NCBI GenBank assembly: GCA_963794475.1
Contig: CAWCDW010000002.1
Coordinates: 1-64,000 of the forward strand
Reading direction: 5' to 3'
Source of the DNA: GAS188 sp963794475
Lineage (GTDB): Bacteria; Pseudomonadota; Alphaproteobacteria; Rhizobiales; Beijerinckiaceae
Length of the DNA stretch: 64,000 nucleotides
A program made the position numbers and the translations under genes. Shown piece after piece: positions 45,949-54,187 of this stretch. Within the stretch, counting starts at the first letter, position 1. Each line of letters begins with the position of its first letter. A model generated the notes under the pieces. That model did no database searches. It was not told where the DNA came from and saw nothing but the letters and a program-made list of their open reading frames with translations.

Positions 45949-47474
45949 CGCCTCTGGAACTCGGGAGACATGAAGGCAATGGCGAGCCCCTGCGCCCGGC
46001 TTTCAGCTCGCGCCACGGCGCCGCGCGTCTCATCGGAAAGAAGCGGGCCGAGCCGGGCTTCGATGAACTCCGGCGGATCGAAATAATCGGCGCCCTTGAT
46101 CGCCGCGGTGTTGGCGATGTCCATGCGCATGCGCATGCCCTCGGGGGAAGCCCAGGCGTCAGCGATATCCGAGAAGCCATTCGGCCCCGCGGGCTGCCAG
46201 AAGGGCTGTCCCATGGCGTAGAGGCCGCCGAGGACCGGCTGGGGCTCGGGTTTCGCGCCTGTCGCCCGCAGCAAGGCAATGCTGAACTCGAGCGGCGAGC
46301 GGATTTTTGCGAGCGTGGGCGCCCAGGACTTCTCGGCTTCGACGAGCGCCGTCGAGACCGCGGCGAGATCGCCATCCGTCGCCTCGAAGGTCGTCGCGAG
46401 CTTGTCGATAAGCGCCTTCGGCGGATCATCGGAGATGAAATGGCGGGCGAGCTTCACCGCCACATGGGTAGCGGTCGCGGGATGTCGCGCGAGATCCATG
46501 AGCGCGGCCCTGCCCTGCTCGAAGCCGGCATCGACATAGGTTTTGCCGAGAAGGCGCCGATCGCCCGGCTCATGCGCGTTGGCGAAGAAGGCGAAGGTCC
46601 CCGGCGGGCCGAGGCGGCCCTCGCGGCCCACCACGGTCCAGCCCGTGATGATGCGGGCAAGCGAAGTTACGTCGTCTTGCGTATAGCCGCCGTTCACGCC
46701 GAGCGTGTGAAGCTCGAGAATTTCGCGCGCCAAGTTTTCGTTGAGACCACGTTTTCGGTTCTGGCCGGCCACGGAATTCGGCCCGAAGGATTGCTGATTG
46801 TCGAGGAAGAAGAGCATGGCAGGATGCGTCTCGACAGCCAAAAGCATATCGGCGAAGCGCCCGAAGACATGGGGCCTGATCGCTTCGCGCTCGAAAGCAC
46901 CGGCGATGACGCGCACATGGGGGCCCTTCGCCGCGGAAATAGCGAAATGGTTCGCCCAGAACATGGCGAGCCGCTCGCCAAAGCCGATTTGCGGAACATG
47001 GACGGTGCCGGAAAAGCGTGCCTTCGCCTCGGCAAGAAACACCTGTTGCGGCCAAGGTGGGACGGGCTTCGCGGCAGGTGCGCCGTTCACCGGCGCCGGG
47101 AGGGCCGGCGCCTCGGGGGCGCTGGCGCGCGCGCCTTCCATGGCGGATGGGGCCGCCATCGCCTCGGCCTTTCCCGACTGGTCGCCCCCTATGGGCGATT
47201 GCGCCGCATTTGGCGAAGACGCGATCGAAGCTCCAGCAATCTTTCGCTCGCGCATCTCCTTTTGCGCCGCCTGGAAGGCATAGAATTCGGTGAGAAGCTC
47301 CGCCGTGGGCCTCAACTCGTCGCCGAGGGGAGAAGGAACGACACGGCTTGCGATCTCTTCTTTCACGGCGCCGCGGGGATCGGAGGCGATGGCGTCGATA
47401 TCGCCTTGCCGCGCCCCCAACCCGAAACGCGAAAGTGCAAGTGCGGCGTCCATCCGATCAGGCGAAAGAGCCAT
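45945..47474 (-). CDS. DUF1800 family protein
   Basis: A 509-residue member of the DUF1800 family, nearly always encoded beside DUF1501 as here (four-base overlap, this gene first). Helix-rich with conserved pieces RFGLGARQGDIDAI at the N-terminus, FWANHFAIS near residue 180, LAREILELHTLGVNGGYTQDDV and the later LARHFISDDPP. An Ala/Pro-rich insert covers about residues 90-145. The ATG at 47474 is preferred over the GTG seven codons earlier. It has no obvious signal peptide. Biochemical role unknown. Confidence 0.9.
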   Translation of the reverse strand: MALSPDRMDAALALSRFGLGARQGDIDAIASDPRGAVKEEIASRVVPSPLGDELRPTAELLTEFYAFQAAQKEMRERKIAGASIASSPNAAQSPIGGDQSGKAEAMAAPSAMEGARASAPEAPALPAPVNGAPAAKPVPPWPQQVFLAEAKARFSGTVHVPQIGFGERLAMFWANHFAISAAKGPHVRVIAGAFEREAIRPHVFGRFADMLLAVETHPAMLFFLDNQQSFGPNSVAGQNRKRGLNENLAREILELHTLGVNGGYTQDDVTSLARIITGWTVVGREGRLGPPGTFAFFANAHEPGDRRLLGKTYVDAGFEQGRAALMDLARHPATATHVAVKLARHFISDDPPKALIDKLATTFEATDGDLAAVSTALVEAEKSWAPTLAKIRSPLEFSIALLRATGAKPEPQPVLGGLYAMGQPFWQPAGPNGFSDIADAWASPEGMRMRMDIANTAAIKGADYFDPPEFIEARLGPLLSDETRGAVARAESRAQGLAIAFMSPEFQRR

Positions 47475-47721
47475 GGTGTTCGTCCTGCCGTTCACCGAAG
47501 GCGCAGCGATCCAACTTCACTCGCATAGGACATCACGAACCCGGTTAAGGCACGATGGCCACGATATGAATATATCGTAGGATCGATGAACGGGCGCTGA
47601 GCGGCGGGTTCCGTGGCATTGCGATCGTGGTTTTGCTTTTTACGTCGTGCTGCGCGCCTCTAGGATCCCTCGGGCTTCCTCGTGCTATACTTGACGAGAG
47701 CCTCAATCTCGCGGTGAGCCC

Positions 47722-49335
47722 ATGGAAGAAGGGCGCCTGCGGCGCAAGATCGCCGTCATCATGGCCGCCGATGTCTGCGGCTATAGCCGGCTCGTTGCAG
47801 AGGATGAGGATGGCACCTTGAAGCGTCTCATGGAATACCGCGACATCTTCGCGGATTTCGTGGGCAGGGGGCGCGGGCGCATCTTCAATACGGCAGGCGA
47901 TGCGGTTCTCGCCGAGTTCGATTCGGCGGTCGAAGCCGTGCGGTCCGCCATGGACGTCCAGGAGGCAATCGCGGCTCGCAACGCCCTTCTCCCCGAGCCG
48001 CGGCGCATGATCTTCCGCATCGGGATATCGCTCGCCGACGTCGTCGAGCGCGATGGCGACCTTCTCGGCGACGGCGTCAACATCGCGGCTCGCCTCCAAG
48101 GGCTGGCTCTGCCGGGTGGCATCTGCGTCTCGCGCGCGGTGCAAGAGCAGGTCGTCAACAAGGTATCGATCCTCTTCCGCGACATCGGCGCGCAATCCGT
48201 GAAGAACATCCCTCAACCCGTGCACGCTTTCGTGATTGCTAATGGACAATCGGCCGACGCCCAATCGCCAGCCCCGAGGTTTGGAGCCACAAAAGCCCCC
48301 GCCGAGACGCGCCCTGTTTCGCGCGCGACGCTTCTTTTCCTTTCGACCATCGCCATTGTCCTTCTCGTCGGTGCGGCCTTGCTCATTTCAAAAACGGGTG
48401 CGCCGGGACCCGCCGAACCCGGAGCTTTGGCGAATTCCGGAGCCAGCCCTCAGGCTCCGCGCGGCGAGCCCGCCGGCAATGGGGCGAGCACTTCGGCAAG
48501 CGGCGCGAATTCACTTGCGGGCACGCCGCTGAGACCCATGGAAATGCCCTTCATCGCGCGCGACGCGCAGCAAATGATCCAACGCCAATACATGACGCAG
48601 AAAGGCCCGAAAGCGCTCGCCATCGCGGCGGCGGCGGTCGGGATGAGCCGGAACGCCGCCGATGAAGCCGCGGCCAAGGCCGAAGCGCTCGCGCAATGCG
48701 AATCCCACGCCGCTGCTGGTCGCAAATGCGTGCTCTTCGCCGTCGGCGACACCATCGTCTGGGACCACCCGGCACCTCGCATCGCGAGCGAGGGACCGCT
48801 CGCGCCGAGCTTCGTCAAGATGGCGGCGGTCGGCGAAGACAGCGTTCCCTTCATCCATGATGAAGCGCGCAAGAAGATCCTCGACGACTACCTCAGGCTT
48901 TCCTCGCCGAAAGCCCTCGTGGCGGGACCCTATGGCGGGCTCGAATACGCCATCGGCGTCGGCTCGACCGACGACATCATTCGGCGCGCGCTGCAGATTT
49001 GCGCCGATCGCACCCACCTCCCCTGCCTCCTCGTCGCCGTCGGCGACGATGCCGTGACGCGCGTGCCGCAGTCGATGACGGTGCAGGGGCTTCTCGAGAT
49101 GGATGGACAAGATTCATTGCCCGGCCCCGTGCGACAGGAACTCGTCAGCGCGGCGGCAGAGAACTCCTGGTACGCGCTTGCGAGGGGCGCGGGAGGCATG
49201 TTCGCGGTTGGCACCTCGAGAGCGGGCGAGAAAGAGGCAATCAATGCGGCGCTCGCGGCATGCCGCGGCAAAGGCACGGGCACCGGATGCATCATCTCCG
49301 CGATCGGCCCTTTCATGGTGCGGCCGAAGTCGTAA
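47722..49335 (+). CDS. Membrane-anchored class III adenylate/guanylate cyclase with periplasmic Cys-pair repeats
   Basis: A 537-residue protein. Residues 1-172 form a class III nucleotidyl cyclase domain, with metal Asp17 (AADVCGYS) and Asp60 (NTAGDAVLAEF), and transition-state Asn120/Arg124 (GVNIAARL). A transmembrane helix covers about 202-223. The C-terminal part (about 265-537) is predicted periplasmic and contains three related modules, each with two Cys about 10-13 residues apart followed by a (F/V/S)A(V/I)G strand. So it looks like a receptor cyclase, although with the catalytic half at the N-terminus. It stands alone, divergent from the DUF1800 gene. Product (cAMP or cGMP) not certain. 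Confidence 0.87.
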   Translation: MEEGRLRRKIAVIMAADVCGYSRLVAEDEDGTLKRLMEYRDIFADFVGRGRGRIFNTAGDAVLAEFDSAVEAVRSAMDVQEAIAARNALLPEPRRMIFRIGISLADVVERDGDLLGDGVNIAARLQGLALPGGICVSRAVQEQVVNKVSILFRDIGAQSVKNIPQPVHAFVIANGQSADAQSPAPRFGATKAPAETRPVSRATLLFLSTIAIVLLVGAALLISKTGAPGPAEPGALANSGASPQAPRGEPAGNGASTSASGANSLAGTPLRPMEMPFIARDAQQMIQRQYMTQKGPKALAIAAAAVGMSRNAADEAAAKAEALAQCESHAAAGRKCVLFAVGDTIVWDHPAPRIASEGPLAPSFVKMAAVGEDSVPFIHDEARKKILDDYLRLSSPKALVAGPYGGLEYAIGVGSTDDIIRRALQICADRTHLPCLLVAVGDDAVTRVPQSMTVQGLLEMDGQDSLPGPVRQELVSAAAENSWYALARGAGGMFAVGTSRAGEKEAINAALAACRGKGTGTGCIISAIGPFMVRPKS

Positions 49336-49401
49336 TTGGAGCGATCGGACGCCGGACGCCGCCTTATGGCCCCGCGCAAAAAAACGACGCGCCGGCGCCG
49401 C

Positions 49402-49833
49402 TCACGGCCCCAGAAGATCGATCAGCGCGGGGATGAGCGGAGCGTCGGCGGGCGGCATGGGATAGTCGCGCAGCTTTCCCGGCCGCACCCAGGCCAGCCT
49501 TTGGCCTTCGTGCGGCTTGGCGAGCCCCGTCCATTTGCGGCAGATGTAGAGCGGCATGAGGAGGTGGAATTTTTCATAAGCATGGCTTGCGAAGGTGAGC
49601 GGAGCGAGACAGGGGATCTCGACGACGATCCCGAGCTCTTCCCTGAGCTCGCGCACGAGGGACGCTTCCGGCCCTTCATTGGGCTCGAGCTTCCCGCCCG
49701 GAAATTCCCATAACCCCGCGAGCGTCTTGCCGGCCGGACGCTCGGCGATGAGCACGCGGCCGTCCGCGTCGACGAGCGCGCAGGCAACGACAAGGAGTAT
49801 AGGCGGCGGTTTTGCCGCATCGCCCTCAGCCAT
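49402..49833 (-). CDS. mutT: Nudix hydrolase, MutT-type (8-oxo-dGTP diphosphatase)
   Basis: A 143-residue Nudix enzyme that removes oxidised nucleotides from the pool. The Nudix box GGKLEPNEGPEASLVRELREELGI (shown here only as key residues G, E, RE, EE, G) follows WEFPGGKL around residues 43-68, and ERPAGKTLAGLWEFPGG is characteristic of MutT. It follows the Atm1-like ABC gene by 24 bases on the same strand and converges with the cyclase gene. The name rests on similarity to MutT proteins; other pyrophosphohydrolase activity is possible. Confidence 0.87.
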   Translation of the reverse strand: MAEGDAAKPPPILLVVACALVDADGRVLIAERPAGKTLAGLWEFPGGKLEPNEGPEASLVRELREELGIVVEIPCLAPLTFASHAYEKFHLLMPLYICRKWTGLAKPHEGQRLAWVRPGKLRDYPMPPADAPLIPALIDLLGP

Positions 49834-49857
49834 GCCGGGGCGCGCGCGAGGCGCTTG

Positions 49858-51832
49858 TCATTCCGCCGCCTGAGCTTGCGCGGAAAGCGAGCGGCGCAAG
49901 CTCTCGCCCTCCTCGGCTTCGGCGCGCTCGAGCGCTTCGCGCGCCGCATCCATCTCGCGCTGGCGGTTCCATAAGGCCGCGTAAAGCCCGTTGCGCGCAA
50001 GAAGCTCGGCGTGCGAGCCGCGCTCGGCCACCACCCCTTTGTCGAGGACGATGATCTCATCCGCCTTGACGACGGTGGACAGCCTGTGAGCGATGACGAT
50101 GGTCGTGCGCCCTTGCGCCACCCGATCGAGCGCCGCCTGGATCTCCTGCTCGGTGAAAGAATCCAGCGCCGATGTCGCCTCGTCGAGAACAAGGATCGGC
50201 GGCCCCTTGAGGATGGTGCGTGCAATCGCGACGCGCTGCTTCTCGCCGCCGGACAATTTCAGCCCGCGTTCGCCGACCGGGGTCTCGTAGCCTTCCGGCA
50301 AGGTCCTGATGAATTGCCCGATCTGGGCAAGCTCGGCTGCCTTTTCGATTTCGGCCTCGGAGGCATCCCAGCGGCCGTAGCGGATGTTGTAGCCGATCGT
50401 GTCGTTGAAGAGCACTGTGTCCTGCGGGACCATGCCGAGGGCGCGGCGAAGCGATTCCTGGCTCACGGCTCCGATGTCCTGCCCGTCGATGAGGACGCGC
50501 CCGCTCTGCGGCTCATAAAAGCGGAAGAGAAGCCGAGAGATCGTCGATTTGCCGGCCCCGGATGGCCCGACGATCGCGACCGTCTTTCCCGCCGGAACAT
50601 CGAAGGAGATGCCTTTCAGGATCGGGCGGTTCTCTTCATAAGCAAACCGCACATTGTCGAAGCGCACCGCCCCGTGCTTCACCTCGAGCGGCCCCGCGCC
50701 GGGGCGGTCCGCGATCTCGGGATTGCGTCCAAGGATCGAGAACATCTCCTCGATGTCGATCGTCGCCTGCTTGATCTCGCGATACACCATGCCCATGAAG
50801 TTCAGCGGGATGTAGAGCTGAACCATCATCGCGTTGATCATGACGAAGTCACCGACCGTCTCCGTCCCGCCCATCACGCCGAGCGCGCAAAGCGCCATCG
50901 CCATCGTCAGCCCCACGGTGAAGATCACCGCTTGGCCCGTGTTGAGCACGGCGAGCGAGGTGTAGGACTTGCACGCTCGATTTCTCGTAGCGCTCCATGG
51001 AATGGTCGTAGCGCTCGGCCTCGCGTTTCTCCGCTCCGAAATATTTCACGGTCTCGTAATTGAGCAGGCTGTCGACGGCCTTGGTGGTCGCTTCGGTATC
51101 GGAGCTGTTCATGACGCGGCGGATGCCGATCCGCCAATTCGTCGCCACCACCGTGTAGGAGAGATAGATGACGATCATCACCGTCACGAGCACGACGTAG
51201 CGCCAATCGAAATGCAGCCAGAGAACCGAGATGACGAGCGCGAATTCGATGACGGTCGGGATGACCGTCATCATGGTCAGGCGCGACAGCTCCTCAATGC
51301 CGCGGCGACCGCGCTCGAGCACACGGGTGAGGCCTCCGGTCTTGCGCTCGAGATGGAAGCGCAGCGACAAGCGGTGCATGTGCTCGAACGTGCGCCGCGC
51401 GAGGCGGCGCACCGCATGCAAGGCGACGCGCGCAAAAAGGCCCTCGCGCATTTGGGTCAAGACCACCATCAGGGCGCGCACCAGGCCGTAAAGGAGCGTC
51501 AAGGCGAGCGGCCCGCCGAGCGCGATGCCGAGAAGGGCGTGGGGAACGCTCACGCCTTTCGCCGCGCCCGCAAGCGCGTCGGTGGTCCATTTGAAGGTGA
51601 AGGGCACCGCGATGGTGACGAGCTTGGAGATGACCGTCAAAGCGAGCGAGGCCAGCACGCGAAGCTTGAGGTCGAAACGGTCCGACGGCCACAGATAGGG
51701 CCAGAGCCGTACCATGGTGACGATGAGGCTTGCCTCGCGCTTGGGCGCGCCCGTATCCTCCTCTGGCGGTTTTGCCGCGGGCGAGGCCTCTTGAGCGTGC
51801 GTTTGCCGGGTAAGGCGAGGGACTGAAGACAT
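49858..51832 (-). pseudogene. Atm1-like ABC transporter (fused membrane and ATPase domains), frameshifted
   Basis: A half-transporter of the Atm1/HMT1 group (mitochondrial and alphaproteobacterial exporters of glutathione-linked compounds), about 655 residues if repaired. The membrane part (from 51832) ends in one frame at YEKSSV; the conserved continuation SYTSLAVLNTGQAVIF is in the next frame. Removal of one base near 50969-50973 (AGCGTGCAAG to AGCGTCAAG) restores a family-typical SVKSYTSLA. The second frame holds Walker A GPSGAGKST, signature LSGGEKQRVAIARTI and Walker B ILVLDEATSALD. The start is either the ATG at 51832 or the GTG at 51865. Because both halves are fully conserved, a sequencing error is likely. 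Confidence 0.88.
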
Positions 51833-52085
51833 TCCAGGCTTTCGTTTCAGAACGCTTTGCCGCACTCGGCAGGGATTCTACCCCTGAATCATCGCAAAAT
51901 AGCGCTGAAACAAAGGCTTAGTTAGTGACGCCCGATCCCGGCGAAGGAAAGGACGCGAAGCCAGCGGCCCTCTACATATAAGCGTTCGCGTTCCCTGTCG
52001 CGCCGTCTGGTGCCACGACCAAAATTTCGTCGCTAATGCCCCTTCGCCGTTGACGCGCCATGGCTTTCATGTGTGGTCTTGAGGC

Positions 52086-52688
52086 ATGCGCGCGATTCGC
52101 TCCATCTGTGTCTATTGCGGTTCCGGACAAGGCGCCGACCCGGTTTTCACGGCCGCCGCGCGCCTGCTTGGCCAAATGATGGCCAAAGCCGGCATTCGCC
52201 TCGTCTATGGCGGGGGGCGTATCGGCCTCATGGGCGAGGTGGCGCGTTCCGTGCTCGACGCCGGCGGCATGGTCACCGGCATCATCCCGCAATTTCTGAA
52301 GGCGCGTGAGGTCATGCTCGCGGACGCGCAAGAGCTCCACGTCGTCGAGGACATGCACGCGCGCAAAAAGCTCATGTTCGATAAGGCGGATGCCTTCATC
52401 GCGCTTCCCGGCGGCATCGGCACTCTCGAGGAATTGGTCGAGCAGCTCACCTGGGCTCAGCTCGGCCGGCACGAAAAACCGATCCTCATCGCCAATATCA
52501 ACGGTTTCTGGCGGCCGCTCCTTTCTCTTCTTGCCCATATGCGCGAAAGCGGCTTCGTGCGGCCCGGGCTCGAGGTCAAATATCTCGTCGCCGAACGCAT
52601 CGAGGACGCGCTCGAGATGCTGTTGGCGGCGACGGGCAGGCAAACGCGCCAGAATGACGAAGGGCGCGACGTCATTCGGCATATGTGA
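52086..52688 (+). CDS. LOG family protein (TIGR00730-type nucleoside monophosphate phosphoribohydrolase)
   Basis: A 200-residue Rossmann-fold protein. The LOG signature PGGIGTLEELVEQLTWAQLG lies near residues 108-127, and the phosphate-binding SICVYCGSGQGADP and GGGRIGLMG segments are at the N-terminus. Plant relatives release free cytokinin from its riboside monophosphate; bacterial ones mostly cleave AMP or related nucleotides. It is divergent from the ABC gene, convergent with the hydroxynicotinate reductase-like gene. Confidence 0.9.
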   Translation: MRAIRSICVYCGSGQGADPVFTAAARLLGQMMAKAGIRLVYGGGRIGLMGEVARSVLDAGGMVTGIIPQFLKAREVMLADAQELHVVEDMHARKKLMFDKADAFIALPGGIGTLEELVEQLTWAQLGRHEKPILIANINGFWRPLLSLLAHMRESGFVRPGLEVKYLVAERIEDALEMLLAATGRQTRQNDEGRDVIRHM

Positions 52689-52732
52689 GGCGACGCGGCG
52701 GTGACGGCAAGCCGGCTTCAACCGTTCTTCGA

Positions 52733-54184
52733 TCACGCTCTGAGTTTTGCGCTCGCGACGACTTCGGCGAGCGGGGTCACTTCATCCATATGGCCGCCGA
52801 GCGTCTTGTAGGCGTCGCGCGGCATGGTGAACTCGATCGGCGCCACGAGGGCGGGCGTCGGCACCGAGCCGAAGGCATTACGCGGCAGCCGCGTGACATC
52901 GACCATGACGGTGATCCCTCCGCCCGGCCATAGATAAACCGGCGCTCCGCCCATCGTCACCCGCACGCCGAGATCATGGATCGAGCGGGTGAGGAGCACC
53001 GGATTCTCCGTGACGCCGGCGCGCAGCGAGCCGCCCGCCCCCGCCATGAAGAGCACCGAGGCAAGCGCCGGCTCGCAATTCTCCCCGATACGCTCGACCA
53101 CCTTGGTGACGGCGGGCGGCATCGGGGCCGGCACAGGGCGCAAAGCTTCATCGAGCACGCAGAAAAGCGCGTCCTCGCCCGTCGTCGACGTGAAGAGAAG
53201 ACGAAGCCCGGGCCAAGCGAGCTTGGGATCGATCGATTGAATGAGCGAGAGCGGATCGGTGATGGCCGTCCCTCCCCACCCGGTGCCGGGCTCGGCCACC
53301 TGGAAAATGCGGCCGGGCGTGGATTTGCGGCCGCGAACGCGCACGCCGCTCGGGCGCATGCCGAGGAATTTGCCTGCCTGATGCTCGGAAAGCACGCCGG
53401 TGATGTGGTCGTCCACCACGATCACCTCGTCGACTTCACCATGCCATTGGCGCGCGAAGATGCCGATCGTTGCCGAGCCGCAGCCGACGCGCATACGCTC
53501 TTCCTTGACCCCGTTGACGATCGGCGCGGCGCCGGCCTGGAGAACCACGCTGGCGCCCCCGTCGATCTTCATTTCCACCGCTTCGCAATTGCACAGTGCG
53601 AGAAGCGCCTCGCAAGTGACATTGCCCTCCGCCTTGCTGCCGCCGGTGAGGTGGCGCACCCCGCCGAGCGCAAGCATCTGGGAGCCATATTCGGCCGTGG
53701 TGACATGGCCGACTTGCTCCCCGCGAACGCGCACGGGCGCCGTTTCCGGGCCGAGGTGACGATCCGTATCGATCTTCGCCTTGACGCCGCAATAGCTGAA
53801 GATTCCCTCCGTCACGACGGTGACCGTGTCGACGCCTTCATAATCTCCGGAGACGATGAAGGGCGCGGGCTTGTAGTCCGGATAGGTGGTGCCGGCCCCG
53901 ATGCCGGTGATGAAGGCATCCTCCTTGGGCAACAGGCCGCCATCCCAATCGGCGGCGGCATCAAGAAAAGGCCGCACGCTCCCGCCCTCGGCGGCGACGC
54001 GCCGCGTCAGCACGATCGGATCGGTGCGCACGAGGCGCCCGTCCTCATTCGCATAGCGCGAGCAGGCGCCTGCCCTTCCGGGCCGGATGCGGCAGAGAAC
54101 CGGGCAGGCGTGGCAGCGCACGATGCCTTCATCGCCCTCCTCGCGCGCCCCGAATTTCTCCGTCTGGTCGCGGAACGCGCTCAT
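52733..54184 (-). CDS. 6-hydroxynicotinate reductase-like Fe-S protein
   Basis: A 483-residue cytoplasmic protein resembling 6-hydroxynicotinate reductase, which reduces 6-hydroxynicotinate to its 1,4,5,6-tetrahydro-6-oxo form with ferredoxin. The N-terminus carries a Cys cluster C24-x2-C27-x3-C31-x9-C41, suited to an Fe-S cluster. Conserved Gly-rich segments such as GGVRHLTGGSKAEG, VGCGSATIGIFARQWHG and PGTGWGGTAITDPL follow. It lies three bases after the molybdenum-hydroxylase large subunit, so it is the last gene of that operon. Its neighbours agree with an N-heteroaromatic hydroxylation-reduction sequence. The next enzyme (enamidase) is not visible here, so the substrate remains open. Confidence 0.78.
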   Translation of the reverse strand: MSAFRDQTEKFGAREEGDEGIVRCHACPVLCRIRPGRAGACSRYANEDGRLVRTDPIVLTRRVAAEGGSVRPFLDAAADWDGGLLPKEDAFITGIGAGTTYPDYKPAPFIVSGDYEGVDTVTVVTEGIFSYCGVKAKIDTDRHLGPETAPVRVRGEQVGHVTTAEYGSQMLALGGVRHLTGGSKAEGNVTCEALLALCNCEAVEMKIDGGASVVLQAGAAPIVNGVKEERMRVGCGSATIGIFARQWHGEVDEVIVVDDHITGVLSEHQAGKFLGMRPSGVRVRGRKSTPGRIFQVAEPGTGWGGTAITDPLSLIQSIDPKLAWPGLRLLFTSTTGEDALFCVLDEALRPVPAPMPPAVTKVVERIGENCEPALASVLFMAGAGGSLRAGVTENPVLLTRSIHDLGVRVTMGGAPVYLWPGGGITVMVDVTRLPRNAFGSVPTPALVAPIEFTMPRDAYKTLGGHMDEVTPLAEVVASAKLRA

Positions 54185-54187
54185 CGC

